Below are positions 35,848 to 44,146 of a stretch of DNA of 64,000 nt, piece by piece. The notes beneath the pieces were generated by a model. It searched no databases. It had not been told where the DNA came from and saw only the letters and a list, made by a program, of their open reading frames with translations. Source of the DNA: WJMT01 sp964456985 (GTDB lineage: Bacteria > Acidobacteriota > Aminicenantia > Aminicenantales > Aminicenantaceae); assembly GCA_964456985.1 (NCBI GenBank), contig CAYWDH010000012.1, positions 3,042-67,041 on the forward strand. Direction: 5' to 3'. Each line of letters starts with the position of its first letter. Position 1 is the first letter of the stretch. The position numbers were made by a program, and so were the translations under genes.

Positions 35848-35863
35848 TGGGTGATATAACCCA
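35848..35863. promoter_or_regulatory. Palindromic upstream activator site, second copy
   Basis: TGGGTGATATAACCCA, one base away from the perfect palindrome at 20874-20889. It lies 114 bases upstream of the sigma54 promoter at 35718-35733 and just beyond the 3' end of the NtrC-type gene. The distance is within two bases of that in the first copy. Confidence 0.75.
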
Positions 35864-35877
35864 AAATGTAAATTTCA

Positions 35878-37239
35878 TTACAGTTTGTGCTTCTTGATTT
35901 TATAACGCAATGCATCCCGAGTTATCTTGAGAAGACGAGCCGCCTCGGATTTATTCCCCCTGCTTATTTTCAACGCGTTATTGATCAAGGCTTTCTCCAT
36001 TTCTTTAAGGGGCATGACACTCTCAGAAAGGCCATTCAATATAGAATTGCCTGATGAAACTGAATCTTTCTTCATGATCGGGAGGTGTTCTGTGGTTATC
36101 GTGGAACCTGTTTCAAAAATCATGGATCGTTCCACAGCGTTTTTTAGTTCCCTGACATTACCAGGCCAGTTGTAACGCAAAAACAACTTTTCTGTGTCCT
36201 TAGACAAAGCCTTAATATTCTTTTGGAATTTCAAATTATACAGATTAATGAAATGCTGGGCTAACGGAAGAACATCATCTCTGCGTTCCCTCAATGGAGG
36301 AATAGAGATGGGACAAACATTCAAGCGATAGTAGAGGTCCCATCGGAAATCTCCTTCTTCAGCCGAGCGCTTAAGGTCTTGGTTAGTGGCAGCAATGACC
36401 CGAATATCAACGTTGATATCATGCAAACCTCCCACTCTCTTGAAAGAATGGCTCTCTAAAAATCGAAGAAGCTTAGCTTGCAGAGTTGGACTGAGAGTAC
36501 CAACCTCATCCAAAAAGAGAGTACCGGTATGAGACATTTCCACCAGTCCTCTTTTCCGGGACTTGGCGTCAGTGAAAGCGCCCTTTTCATAACCAAACAA
36601 CTCACTTTCCAATAAATTTTCGGGAATGGAGGAACAATTAATCACTATGTAAGGTTTAGAACAGCGGCAGCTGAGGAAATGCATGGACTGGGCAAGAAGA
36701 TCTTTTCCTGTGCCGCTTTCTCCCTGTAAAAGAACGATAGAGGCTCCACTCGAGGCAATGGTTTGGATCATGTTCAGTATTTTTTTCATTGCTTCTGATT
36801 CAGCAACAATATTATCCAAACTCCATTGATTCCGCTCCTTTTGTTCGTAATACTCCACTTTCTTTTTTAACACAACAGCTTCCATAGCGTTTTGTACAGT
36901 CTTTTTTAATTTTTCAAAGTCCAGCGGTTTGGTAAAAAAATCATAGGCTCCTTCTCTCATAGAGGTTACCGCCTTGTCTATGGATCCATAAGCTGTGATC
37001 ATGATAACCGGTATTTCGGGCCATTCTTTCTGAATTTCTTTCAACACTTTTGTGCCGCTCTTGTCAGGAAGGTTAACATCCAAAATCACAAGGTCTGGAA
37101 TCTCATTTTCCATAATTTCAGCAGCTTCTTTCGCATTTGCAGCTTCAATCCCTTTCATATTCATTTCTGCGAGTCTTTGAACCAAACTCCACCGCACTAA
37201 TCTTTCATCGTCTACGATGAGTATTCTTTTGGCTTCCAT
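35878..37239 (-). CDS. NtrC-family sigma54-dependent response regulator
   Basis: A 453-residue activator with three domains. The receiver (1-120) has Asp10/Asp11, the phosphoacceptor Asp54 in VILDVNLPD and lysine in FTKPLD. The AAA+ domain (about 140-380) has Walker A GESGTGKD (173-180), the sigma54-contact loop GAFTDA (220-225, a common variant of GAFTGA) and Walker B LFLDE (241-245). The C-terminus is a Fis-type HTH (SRGNKSEAARLLKITRDALRYKI). It would bind an upstream site and remodel sigma54-RNA polymerase using ATP. The kinase gene lies one base upstream. The two palindrome/sigma54 promoter units flanking the island are the obvious targets. Confidence 0.93.
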   Translation of the reverse strand: MEAKRILIVDDERLVRWSLVQRLAEMNMKGIEAANAKEAAEIMENEIPDLVILDVNLPDKSGTKVLKEIQKEWPEIPVIMITAYGSIDKAVTSMREGAYDFFTKPLDFEKLKKTVQNAMEAVVLKKKVEYYEQKERNQWSLDNIVAESEAMKKILNMIQTIASSGASIVLLQGESGTGKDLLAQSMHFLSCRCSKPYIVINCSSIPENLLESELFGYEKGAFTDAKSRKRGLVEMSHTGTLFLDEVGTLSPTLQAKLLRFLESHSFKRVGGLHDINVDIRVIAATNQDLKRSAEEGDFRWDLYYRLNVCPISIPPLRERRDDVLPLAQHFINLYNLKFQKNIKALSKDTEKLFLRYNWPGNVRELKNAVERSMIFETGSTITTEHLPIMKKDSVSSGNSILNGLSESVMPLKEMEKALINNALKISRGNKSEAARLLKITRDALRYKIKKHKL

Positions 37240-37240
37240 A

Positions 37241-38731
37241 TCAGTCTGTCTTCTTTTTTCTTACTGGAATCTTTATTATAAATTCAGTACCCTCGCCCAA
37301 CTGGCTGTATACTTTAATACTTCCCCTATGTTCTTCAATGATTCTCAGGCATATAGAAAGACCGAGACCGGTTCCGCCTCTGCTGGTCGTAAAGAAAGGC
37401 GAAAAAACTTTCTTTAAATGTTCTGGCTGAATACCTCTTCCAGTATCTGCAATGGATATAGTCAGTTCATCCTTTTGTTCAGCCACAGTCAAGGTAATTT
37501 GACCTTTCTGTTCGATCGCTTTTATACTGTTAAGAATTAAATTAAGAAGGACTTCCTGGATCTTGTTTTCATCCAAGAGGAAAACAGTATCTCCAGATAG
37601 AGGCTTAAAATCAATATCGATTTTTTTATTTTTGATGTGTGGCTCTGCCAGTTTGATAGCATGGCTGACAATATGATTGATGTCAACCGGCCCACATGAT
37701 AATGGTTTGGGTTTAGCATAATTCAATAGATCCTGGATGATCATATAAATCAAGTCAGTCTGTTTGAGAATCTCTAGAAAAATCATTTTCTCAGGATTTT
37801 CTGAGGGAGTTTTTTGATAAATAATCTCGACTGAACTCTTGATCCCAGCAATAGGATTTTTGATCTCATGAGCCAATCCAGCGGCTAATTCACCCAAAGA
37901 AGCCAAATGGCTGGCTTTCTCCATTTGATAACGATGCAACTCCTTAATCTTCATCTGTGCTTTATTTAAATTTTCAACCATAAGATTAAAACACCTGGAG
38001 AGTTCTCCAATCTCATCGTTTTTCCTTGGCTCAACTCTCACTTTCAAATCGCCTGCTCTAACTTTTTCCATTTCCTCTTTTAATATGGATAAGGGCTTGT
38101 TAATTATAGTTTTAAAAAGCCAAAAGATAATAAAGATAAAGACGACCAAAGCGCCTAGGGCTACCACAGCACTCTGGATTCGCTTTCTTTGCAAAAGACG
38201 GTTGACTTTGGTACCCACAAGTTTCATTTCTAGAATACCGTTGATCTTTTGACTCGGATCATGACAGGAATAACAAGAGGCCTCATTCTGAACGGGAAAC
38301 AAACCTATTGAAACTCCGGATTCATTAAAGGAAGAGATTCTTTTTGTATCTTTCCCTTTATAAAGAGATTGAAATGTCTCCATCTCTTTTTCTGGTAACA
38401 TCTTTCCCTTTTCGTTCTCATTAGAAGAGTGCTGTATTTCTCCATTCTCATCTAGGATTCTAACCTTCTGTATATTATCCAACCCTTCCATTCGTTTTAA
38501 TATTAGAGCAATATCAACCTGACCATCCTGGCTCATGAGATATGTTAAATTACATCGTATCAAGGAGCCTACAAGTTCCAGTTGTTCCTGGTTGAACATA
38601 CGAATCAGGCTATTTTGAGCAGATATAAATAGAAATGTCCATAGCAGTGTGGTCATGGCGCTGATGACTAACACGTTTAAAATAATCTTGTGCTTTAAGC
38701 CCCAGTCCTTAGTTTTAAGGTTGATTCTCAT
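37241..38731 (-). CDS. Histidine kinase with periplasmic c-heme motif
   Basis: A 496-residue sensor kinase. Helix 1 (about 16-38) and helix 2 (about 185-208) bracket a periplasmic domain that contains CYSCHDPSQ (Cys153, Cys156, His157), a canonical c-type heme attachment site near the membrane. A HAMP domain (about 209-262), HisKA with phosphoacceptor His288 in LAHEIKNP, and an HATPase domain (DTGRGI and GGTGLGLSI) follow. It should phosphorylate the NtrC-type regulator encoded next. The heme suggests sensing of redox state, O2, NO or quinone-pool flux in the periplasm; the ligand is not known. Periplasmic c-heme sensor kinases of this kind occur in Geobacter-like genomes. Confidence 0.93.
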   Translation of the reverse strand: MRINLKTKDWGLKHKIILNVLVISAMTTLLWTFLFISAQNSLIRMFNQEQLELVGSLIRCNLTYLMSQDGQVDIALILKRMEGLDNIQKVRILDENGEIQHSSNENEKGKMLPEKEMETFQSLYKGKDTKRISSFNESGVSIGLFPVQNEASCYSCHDPSQKINGILEMKLVGTKVNRLLQRKRIQSAVVALGALVVFIFIIFWLFKTIINKPLSILKEEMEKVRAGDLKVRVEPRKNDEIGELSRCFNLMVENLNKAQMKIKELHRYQMEKASHLASLGELAAGLAHEIKNPIAGIKSSVEIIYQKTPSENPEKMIFLEILKQTDLIYMIIQDLLNYAKPKPLSCGPVDINHIVSHAIKLAEPHIKNKKIDIDFKPLSGDTVFLLDENKIQEVLLNLILNSIKAIEQKGQITLTVAEQKDELTISIADTGRGIQPEHLKKVFSPFFTTSRGGTGLGLSICLRIIEEHRGSIKVYSQLGEGTEFIIKIPVRKKKTD

Positions 38732-38871
38732 TTTCCACCAAAACGGACTAAACAGACAGTCTCTTCATCGGTCATATCTTTGTCCACTGATTCTCTCTTA
38801 TTGTAAATCTGTCTGAATCGGCAGGCAAAGTACAAAAAAAGGCTAAGGAGAAAGCAATGCAAAGCTGAGTG

Positions 38872-39321
38872 TTACATAGAATTAGCGAGTCTCTGACTAA
38901 GGTGCCTGAGCCGACTGGAAATAACCGATGCCACTCTCATTATAAATTTGTAGCCAATGTGATTGTTCTTCTTGAAAAGATCCCTTAACCTTTCACCCTT
39001 TAACTTTAAAAGTTCTGTTTTTTCGCATGTCCAAGCAGATGCTGTAAAATTATAAGGCTCAGTGACAGAAGACCATCCGAAAATCTCTCCTGGTCCAACA
39101 GTTTCAATGGTTATTTGTTTGCCGCTTTTCTTTCTGCTCATCTTAATCTCTACTACACCTTTCTCAACAATATAGAAGTATGTAGCCCAAGACTTTTCTT
39201 CAAAGATCCTGACGCCAGAATCAAGCTTCTCCTTCTCTGCGATTTCCACAATATTCTCCAGCTCTGCATCGTTTAGTTCTTTAAAGATCTCAATTTTTTT
39301 TAGTTCCTCTAAAGAAATCAT
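38872..39321 (-). CDS. Cyclic-nucleotide-binding domain protein without DNA-binding domain
   Basis: A 149-residue protein containing only a CRP-type cNMP-binding beta-barrel: LKKIEIFKELNDAELE at the start, FYIVEKGVVEIK, and VGPGEIFGWSSV in the phosphate-binding cassette position. It ends after the C-helix (RVASVISSRLRHLSQRL), with no HTH. It lies 140 bases upstream of the heme kinase gene on the same strand, so it may be part of the same signalling unit, perhaps by binding a partner protein. The canonical PBC arginine is not obvious, so the ligand may not be cAMP. Confidence 0.8.
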   Translation of the reverse strand: MISLEELKKIEIFKELNDAELENIVEIAEKEKLDSGVRIFEEKSWATYFYIVEKGVVEIKMSRKKSGKQITIETVGPGEIFGWSSVTEPYNFTASAWTCEKTELLKLKGERLRDLFKKNNHIGYKFIMRVASVISSRLRHLSQRLANSM

Positions 39322-39508
39322 TTGTTATGTCCTCCTTAAATAGTATGGCCAAAGAATTATTATTTATTTCACATTGTCTACTAATATAATAATTCCTATG
39401 GGATTAGTCAAGTAATAATATAAATTAAGGAGAGTCAATCAAATAAAATAGATTAATCTTTCAGAGCATCCATAAACTTGACTTTGACATCATGATTCAT
39501 TTTGAAAC

Positions 39509-40840
39509 TCAATTTATCAGATATTTAACAGCATTGATGAGCAATGAAAACTGAAGCCTAATATCTAAAGTCATTTTAAATATTTCTTTATAAGGAATAT
39601 TTCCTGAAAACATATTCCACAAGATCGTTCTTATTTTCTTTGAGGAATATTTTTCAGTCCCTTTTTTAGCTAGAGACAGATGCGATGATGTGAGGAACGG
39701 TAGAGACGAGATGAAATCGTTCATCATAAATAAAGAACGTCCATAATAATTATCATGAACGATAAGTCTCTTTGCTTTTCTATAATAGAAAGATAAACTA
39801 GACTTATCGATTCCTTTCTCAACAGCGGTTCTCGCAGCTAATTGAGCAGTCATGAAAGCAGATTCAATCCCATTTTTATAATGACGAGAGAAACTGGCAT
39901 CTCCGATAATCACTAAACGATGAGTGAATGGTTGTTTGCAAGGGGATACCTGTATCCTGGGATAGCAAAAACAGTGAGGCTTGGAAGGAGGAATTTTATT
40001 TCGTATCTCTCCTAGATTTATGAACTCATAAAACATGTCCTTAGAGGCATCTTTAGAACCGGCCAGAGTTATAGAAATGTAATCTCCTTTAGGAATCACT
40101 GTGACATACTTGATGTTTTTTGGCCTTGGCATATAAACATGGATGGCATTCCCGAAATGTTCCTTTATTTTTTCATTTCCAAGTTTGTATTCAGCTTGAT
40201 AAGTGATCAGAGTGGAGGGCGGGCTGTATCCAAAATTTAAGTTTTGAATTTTTTTCATAAAATATGAGTTAACTCCAGATGCCCCAACTATAAAATCTGC
40301 CTCAAACTTCTGCGGACATTTTCTTTCCCCGAATAATACGTTCAATGGCTTCCTCTTATCCTCAGGAATATTGATATCCCAGACAGGATGAGAAATGACT
40401 TTTGCTGCTTTATCCTGGGCATGGCTTAGAAGATAGTCATCAAAGCTAATGTTGTAGGGAAAAATCGAAAACCGAGGACCATTTCCTCTAAAAACAGTGG
40501 CTATTTTATTTTTTTTATTTTCAGCACAATTGAGAACAATACTCTTTCCGTCCACATGAAGTATATAACCATCCAGTCTGTTGATAATTCGTTCTTCTGG
40601 AATGAAGATACCCTCCTTGTTTAATTTCTGTATTAAACTCTCTGATAAAACACCTGCACACAGATTACATCCCCGCGGTCCTTTTTGGATGAAATCTTTA
40701 CCATCAAAGATAGTAAGAGAAATATCTATTCCTTTTTGAGCACAATATTTTTGAATGAAATGAGCAAAAAAAGACCCAGCTGGCCCTCCCCCAATGACAG
40801 CGACTCTGGAACCGTTTTTAAGGGCCATTTCCCTCTTCAT
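39509..40840 (-). CDS. FAD-dependent oxidoreductase, geranylgeranyl-reductase-like
   Basis: A 443-residue flavoprotein. The N-terminal Rossmann motif is VAVIGGGPAGSFFAHF. A cysteine pair in GCNLCAGVLSE follows, at the position of the PxxCG element of geranylgeranyl reductases. The second FAD motif is RLVIIGDASFSRHYKNGIESAF. This group reduces isoprenoid double bonds or acts as a monooxygenase-like oxidoreductase on lipids, quinones or phenazine-like compounds. It lies upstream of the signalling genes with a 187-base gap, and a link to quinone chemistry is possible but unproven. There is no signal peptide. Confidence 0.75.
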   Translation of the reverse strand: MKREMALKNGSRVAVIGGGPAGSFFAHFIQKYCAQKGIDISLTIFDGKDFIQKGPRGCNLCAGVLSESLIQKLNKEGIFIPEERIINRLDGYILHVDGKSIVLNCAENKKNKIATVFRGNGPRFSIFPYNISFDDYLLSHAQDKAAKVISHPVWDINIPEDKRKPLNVLFGERKCPQKFEADFIVGASGVNSYFMKKIQNLNFGYSPPSTLITYQAEYKLGNEKIKEHFGNAIHVYMPRPKNIKYVTVIPKGDYISITLAGSKDASKDMFYEFINLGEIRNKIPPSKPHCFCYPRIQVSPCKQPFTHRLVIIGDASFSRHYKNGIESAFMTAQLAARTAVEKGIDKSSLSFYYRKAKRLIVHDNYYGRSLFMMNDFISSLPFLTSSHLSLAKKGTEKYSSKKIRTILWNMFSGNIPYKEIFKMTLDIRLQFSLLINAVKYLIN

Positions 40841-40951
40841 AGTTTGGATTATATTACTATTTCCATAAAAAATATAGTTTTTATAATAATTAGCAAGTCA
40901 AGATCAAAAATCGTTAGTTCTTTTTTGTTTGATTGATTTTCAGATTGGGAT

Positions 40952-43585
40952 TTATTCGTATTTCAGCGATGATACTGGATCAGCTAAGGAAGCTTTCACA
41001 GCTTGATAGCTGACTGTAAGCAAAGCAATCAGCCAGGCAAGAGCACCTGCCAGGAAGAAAGTCCCGAAACTGATATGAGCGCGGTAGGCAAAATTCTGAA
41101 GCCACCTGGACATAACCCAATAAGCCAATGGCCAGGCAAAGACATTGGCCAGTAGTGCCCATTTTGTGAATTCCTTTGAAAGGAGAAACACCAACCTAGA
41201 TGATGAGGCACCCAGAACTTTTCTGATGCCGATTTCCTTGGTTCGGCGCTCAGCCGAATAAGAAGCCAGTCCGAACAGGCCCAGACATCCGATGAATACA
41301 GCTAGAAACGCAAAGCAACTGAATATCTGCTGTAGCTTTTCTTCTGACCGGTACTGCTGGTCAAAATTCTTATCAATGAAATAATACGAAAACGGATAAT
41401 TCGGCCTCATTTCCACCCAGGTTTTCTTGAGAAAACCCATGGTCTGGGGGATGTTCTGCGGACTGATCCGGACCGCGATCTGGCCGAGATGAGATTCAGA
41501 GAGAAACATCACGATAGGGGAAATCTCCTGATGAAGAGATTCAAAATGAAAGTCCTTGACTACTCCGATAACCTGCCCTTGCCGCCTCCCGTAACCGAAT
41601 CCTTCACCAATGGCTCGTTCCGGTGATTCCCAACCGATCTGCTTCACAGCCGTCTCATTGAGAATAAAGGCCTGATCAGGATCTGTTCCCATTTGACGAG
41701 AAAAATTCCGGCCCGCAGCCAACTCCATTTTGAATGTCGGGATATAATCATAATCCACCATGATCATGGCAATGCGAAATGTAATGGGTTGGCTCGTCTC
41801 ACCGCTCAGCACCCGGGCACCCGCTGAATCGAGCAAACGGCCGGATGGCACTCTTGAAGCAGCTGAAACGTTCAGAACATCAGGATTTTGAAGCAAACGG
41901 TTTTTGAAGTCATCCAGATTCTGGAGTATAGAATCACTGGAAGGAAGAACTGCGACCTGTTCTTCATCAAAACCAAGGTCCAGGGACCGCATATAATCCA
42001 GCTGATTAGAAACAACGGTCACGCAAATAATCAATATGATAGAAATGGAGAATTGAAACACCACTAAAATGCTCCGGAAAGACAATCCTCTTTTCCGGCT
42101 CCCTATTTTATCCCTTAAAACTCGGATAGGTTTAAAGGCTGAAAGATAAAAGGCGGGATAGAGCCCGGCCAGAAATCCGACAATAACAGCCAACAGAAAA
42201 AGCAGTAAAAGAAGCTGACTGTTTTTTATAAGGTTAAAAGACAACTCTTTTCCAATGAATTGACTGAATGCAGGGAGGACTAAATAAACAAGACCCAATG
42301 CCAACAGAAGTGAGATTACAGCGGTCAGAATGGACTCATTCAAAAATTGATGGACTAACTGAATGCGCTGCGCGCCCACAACCTTGCGCATTCCCACTTC
42401 TCTGGCCCGGCCAGCAGAACGGGCTGTGGCCAGGTTCATGAAATTCACACAAGCAATCAGGAGAACAAAAAAGGCGATCACAGAAAACACATAAACATAA
42501 GTGATGTCACTGTTGGCTTCGATCTCAGAATCCAAATGGGAGTGAAGATGGATATCTGTAATTGGTTGAAGTTCCAGCTTGGTCTTTTCGCTCATCCCTT
42601 TGGACAAATGCCTGTCAATAAAAGGATCCAGCTGGCTTTTCAACCGGTTGATATCATAATTATTAGGCAGCAAGAGATAAGTGGCGTAATTATTGCTGGC
42701 CCAGTTCTGCAGTTCCTCATCGCCGACTACAGCTGCGTAGGTCTTAAAAGAACCAAAGAAATCCGCATGGAAATGGGAATTATGGGGAATATTTTCCATA
42801 ACCCCGGTCACCATCATATCTGCTTTTTGAGTATCAACCTGAATCTGAAGCGTCTTCCCTATTGGATTCTCATCTCCAAAGTATTTTTTTGCCATTTCTT
42901 CAGAAATGACTATGTTAAAAGGATCTTGAAGAGCAGTCTTAGGATCCCCAGCTGTCAAAGGAAAAGAAAACACCTCAAATAGGTCCTGCTCAGCAAAAAA
43001 GAAACGAGGCTCCTCAAAGTACTCAGAGTCTCTTCCGACTAAAAGTCTTCCTATCCGGATCATCCGGACCGCATGTTCGATTTCAGGAAAATCGTTTTCA
43101 AGCAAAGGGGCAATAGGAGGCGCTACTTGCCCTAGATGAAGGCTGACCACTCCGTCTTCATTAAACCATTCCCGAGTCACTCGGTAGATGCGGTCATGGT
43201 TTTCATGAAATCGATCATAGCTCAGCTCATCAAAAACGAACAGCATGATAAGAATACAGCAGGCCATGCCCACAGCCAGTCCTGCAACATTAATAAATGC
43301 ATATCCCTTGTGCTTTCTGATAGTCCGAAAGGCTGTTTTTAAATAATTTTGAAACATAACCATCCTCCAGTACAACGAAAATTTGATAAATGGATAAAGT
43401 GATCGGATCATGTGTTTCCAGTACCATGCATTGGCGTTCCTCTCCCCTTTTGCGGATAAGATGTATCTGTACTCTTCACGCAGGTCTTCCCTGATCGGCC
43501 ACTGATCCTCAGCCCATGCCAGCTTCAGTATGATCCTCTCCGGCAGGCTGGGGGGAAGAGGCACTTTTCTATTTTCAAATTTCAT
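40952..43585 (-). CDS. ABC transporter permease with N-terminal prefix domain, PadR-linked
   Basis: An 877-residue orphan FtsX/MacB-type permease. The first 70 or so residues form a small soluble prefix domain (LPPSLPERIILKLAWAEDQW) found in PadR-associated permeases. Then come a helix with VAGLAVGMACCILIMLF and FDELSYDRFHENHDRIYR, the first coupling motif EVGMRKVVGAQRIQL, the second EIGIRKVLGASSSRL, and the terminal KASLADPVSSLKYE. Its ATG overlaps the PadR stop codon by four bases (ATGA). No ATPase gene is nearby. Its last residues closely match the relic at 45964-46020. Confidence 0.92.
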   Translation of the reverse strand: MKFENRKVPLPPSLPERIILKLAWAEDQWPIREDLREEYRYILSAKGERNANAWYWKHMIRSLYPFIKFSLYWRMVMFQNYLKTAFRTIRKHKGYAFINVAGLAVGMACCILIMLFVFDELSYDRFHENHDRIYRVTREWFNEDGVVSLHLGQVAPPIAPLLENDFPEIEHAVRMIRIGRLLVGRDSEYFEEPRFFFAEQDLFEVFSFPLTAGDPKTALQDPFNIVISEEMAKKYFGDENPIGKTLQIQVDTQKADMMVTGVMENIPHNSHFHADFFGSFKTYAAVVGDEELQNWASNNYATYLLLPNNYDINRLKSQLDPFIDRHLSKGMSEKTKLELQPITDIHLHSHLDSEIEANSDITYVYVFSVIAFFVLLIACVNFMNLATARSAGRAREVGMRKVVGAQRIQLVHQFLNESILTAVISLLLALGLVYLVLPAFSQFIGKELSFNLIKNSQLLLLLFLLAVIVGFLAGLYPAFYLSAFKPIRVLRDKIGSRKRGLSFRSILVVFQFSISIILIICVTVVSNQLDYMRSLDLGFDEEQVAVLPSSDSILQNLDDFKNRLLQNPDVLNVSAASRVPSGRLLDSAGARVLSGETSQPITFRIAMIMVDYDYIPTFKMELAAGRNFSRQMGTDPDQAFILNETAVKQIGWESPERAIGEGFGYGRRQGQVIGVVKDFHFESLHQEISPIVMFLSESHLGQIAVRISPQNIPQTMGFLKKTWVEMRPNYPFSYYFIDKNFDQQYRSEEKLQQIFSCFAFLAVFIGCLGLFGLASYSAERRTKEIGIRKVLGASSSRLVFLLSKEFTKWALLANVFAWPLAYWVMSRWLQNFAYRAHISFGTFFLAGALAWLIALLTVSYQAVKASLADPVSSLKYE

Positions 43586-43908
43586 GATCCATCAAAAGAA
43601 AATTCATTGATATCTTTCCACAGCCGTTTGTGAAGCTCGACCGCATCCTTGAGGGCCCGGATGCCTAAAAGCGTCAGACTAAAATACGCTCTGCTCCGGC
43701 CTCCTTTTTTTGGGAGTGGATCTCCCTTGCTTTTTGTAATGTATCCCTTATAGGCCATCTGTCTCAAAAGACCATAGAGAGTGCCGTACGTATAGTCTTT
43801 TCCTGTGTCTTTTCGCACCTGTCTCCTTATAGACACACCGTAGGCTTTCTCTTTCAAACGCCAGATAGCTAAAAGCACCATCTCTTCAGCCCTGCTTATT
43901 TCTTTCAT
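43582..43908 (-). CDS. PadR-family transcriptional regulator
   Basis: A 108-residue winged-helix protein started at ATG 43908, which has GGGAG upstream; longer in-frame reading to 43977 has no good start. The family pattern is AEEMVLLAIWRLKEKAYGVSIRRQV, then YTYGTLYGLLRQMAYKGYITKSKGD and GGRSRAYFSLTLLGIRAL. PadR proteins are usually repressors of adjacent membrane-protein genes. The four-base overlap with the permease gene indicates that the pair is co-translated and that the regulator probably controls its own operon. Confidence 0.9.
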   Translation of the reverse strand: MKEISRAEEMVLLAIWRLKEKAYGVSIRRQVRKDTGKDYTYGTLYGLLRQMAYKGYITKSKGDPLPKKGGRSRAYFSLTLLGIRALKDAVELHKRLWKDINEFSFDGS

Positions 43909-44000
43909 GTCTTGAGTCTCCCCATTTATTTGTGTTTCACAAAAATATAGACGCACAGCCATGTAAAAAGGTTGCACAATTTTTTATGGGCCCTCTTCTA

Positions 44001-44029
44001 TTGACAGAAATAGCACTATTCTATATCTT
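44001..44029 (+). promoter_or_regulatory. Candidate sigma70 promoter of the diguanylate cyclase gene
   Basis: TTGACA at 44001-44006, a 17-base spacer, then TATCTT at 44024-44029. The -35 box is perfect and the -10 box is weak. It precedes the ATG at 44147 by about 110 bases of untranslated leader. Confidence 0.4.
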
Positions 44030-44146
44030 TTGTTTATAATACATTAAGAGGAATTGACTGAGCGCAGAGAAGAACAACCCTCAGAATCATCAAAAAAGAG
44101 GCTTCATCCGTTTATTAAGTCTCATTTTGTTTTATTGAGGTATTAA

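Noticed and set aside
39430..39508. A short minus-strand peptide (MNHDVKVKFMDALKD) downstream of the FAD oxidoreductase, considered as a relic or small gene.
   Set aside because: Only 15 codons, no ribosome site, and no match to a neighbouring gene end.
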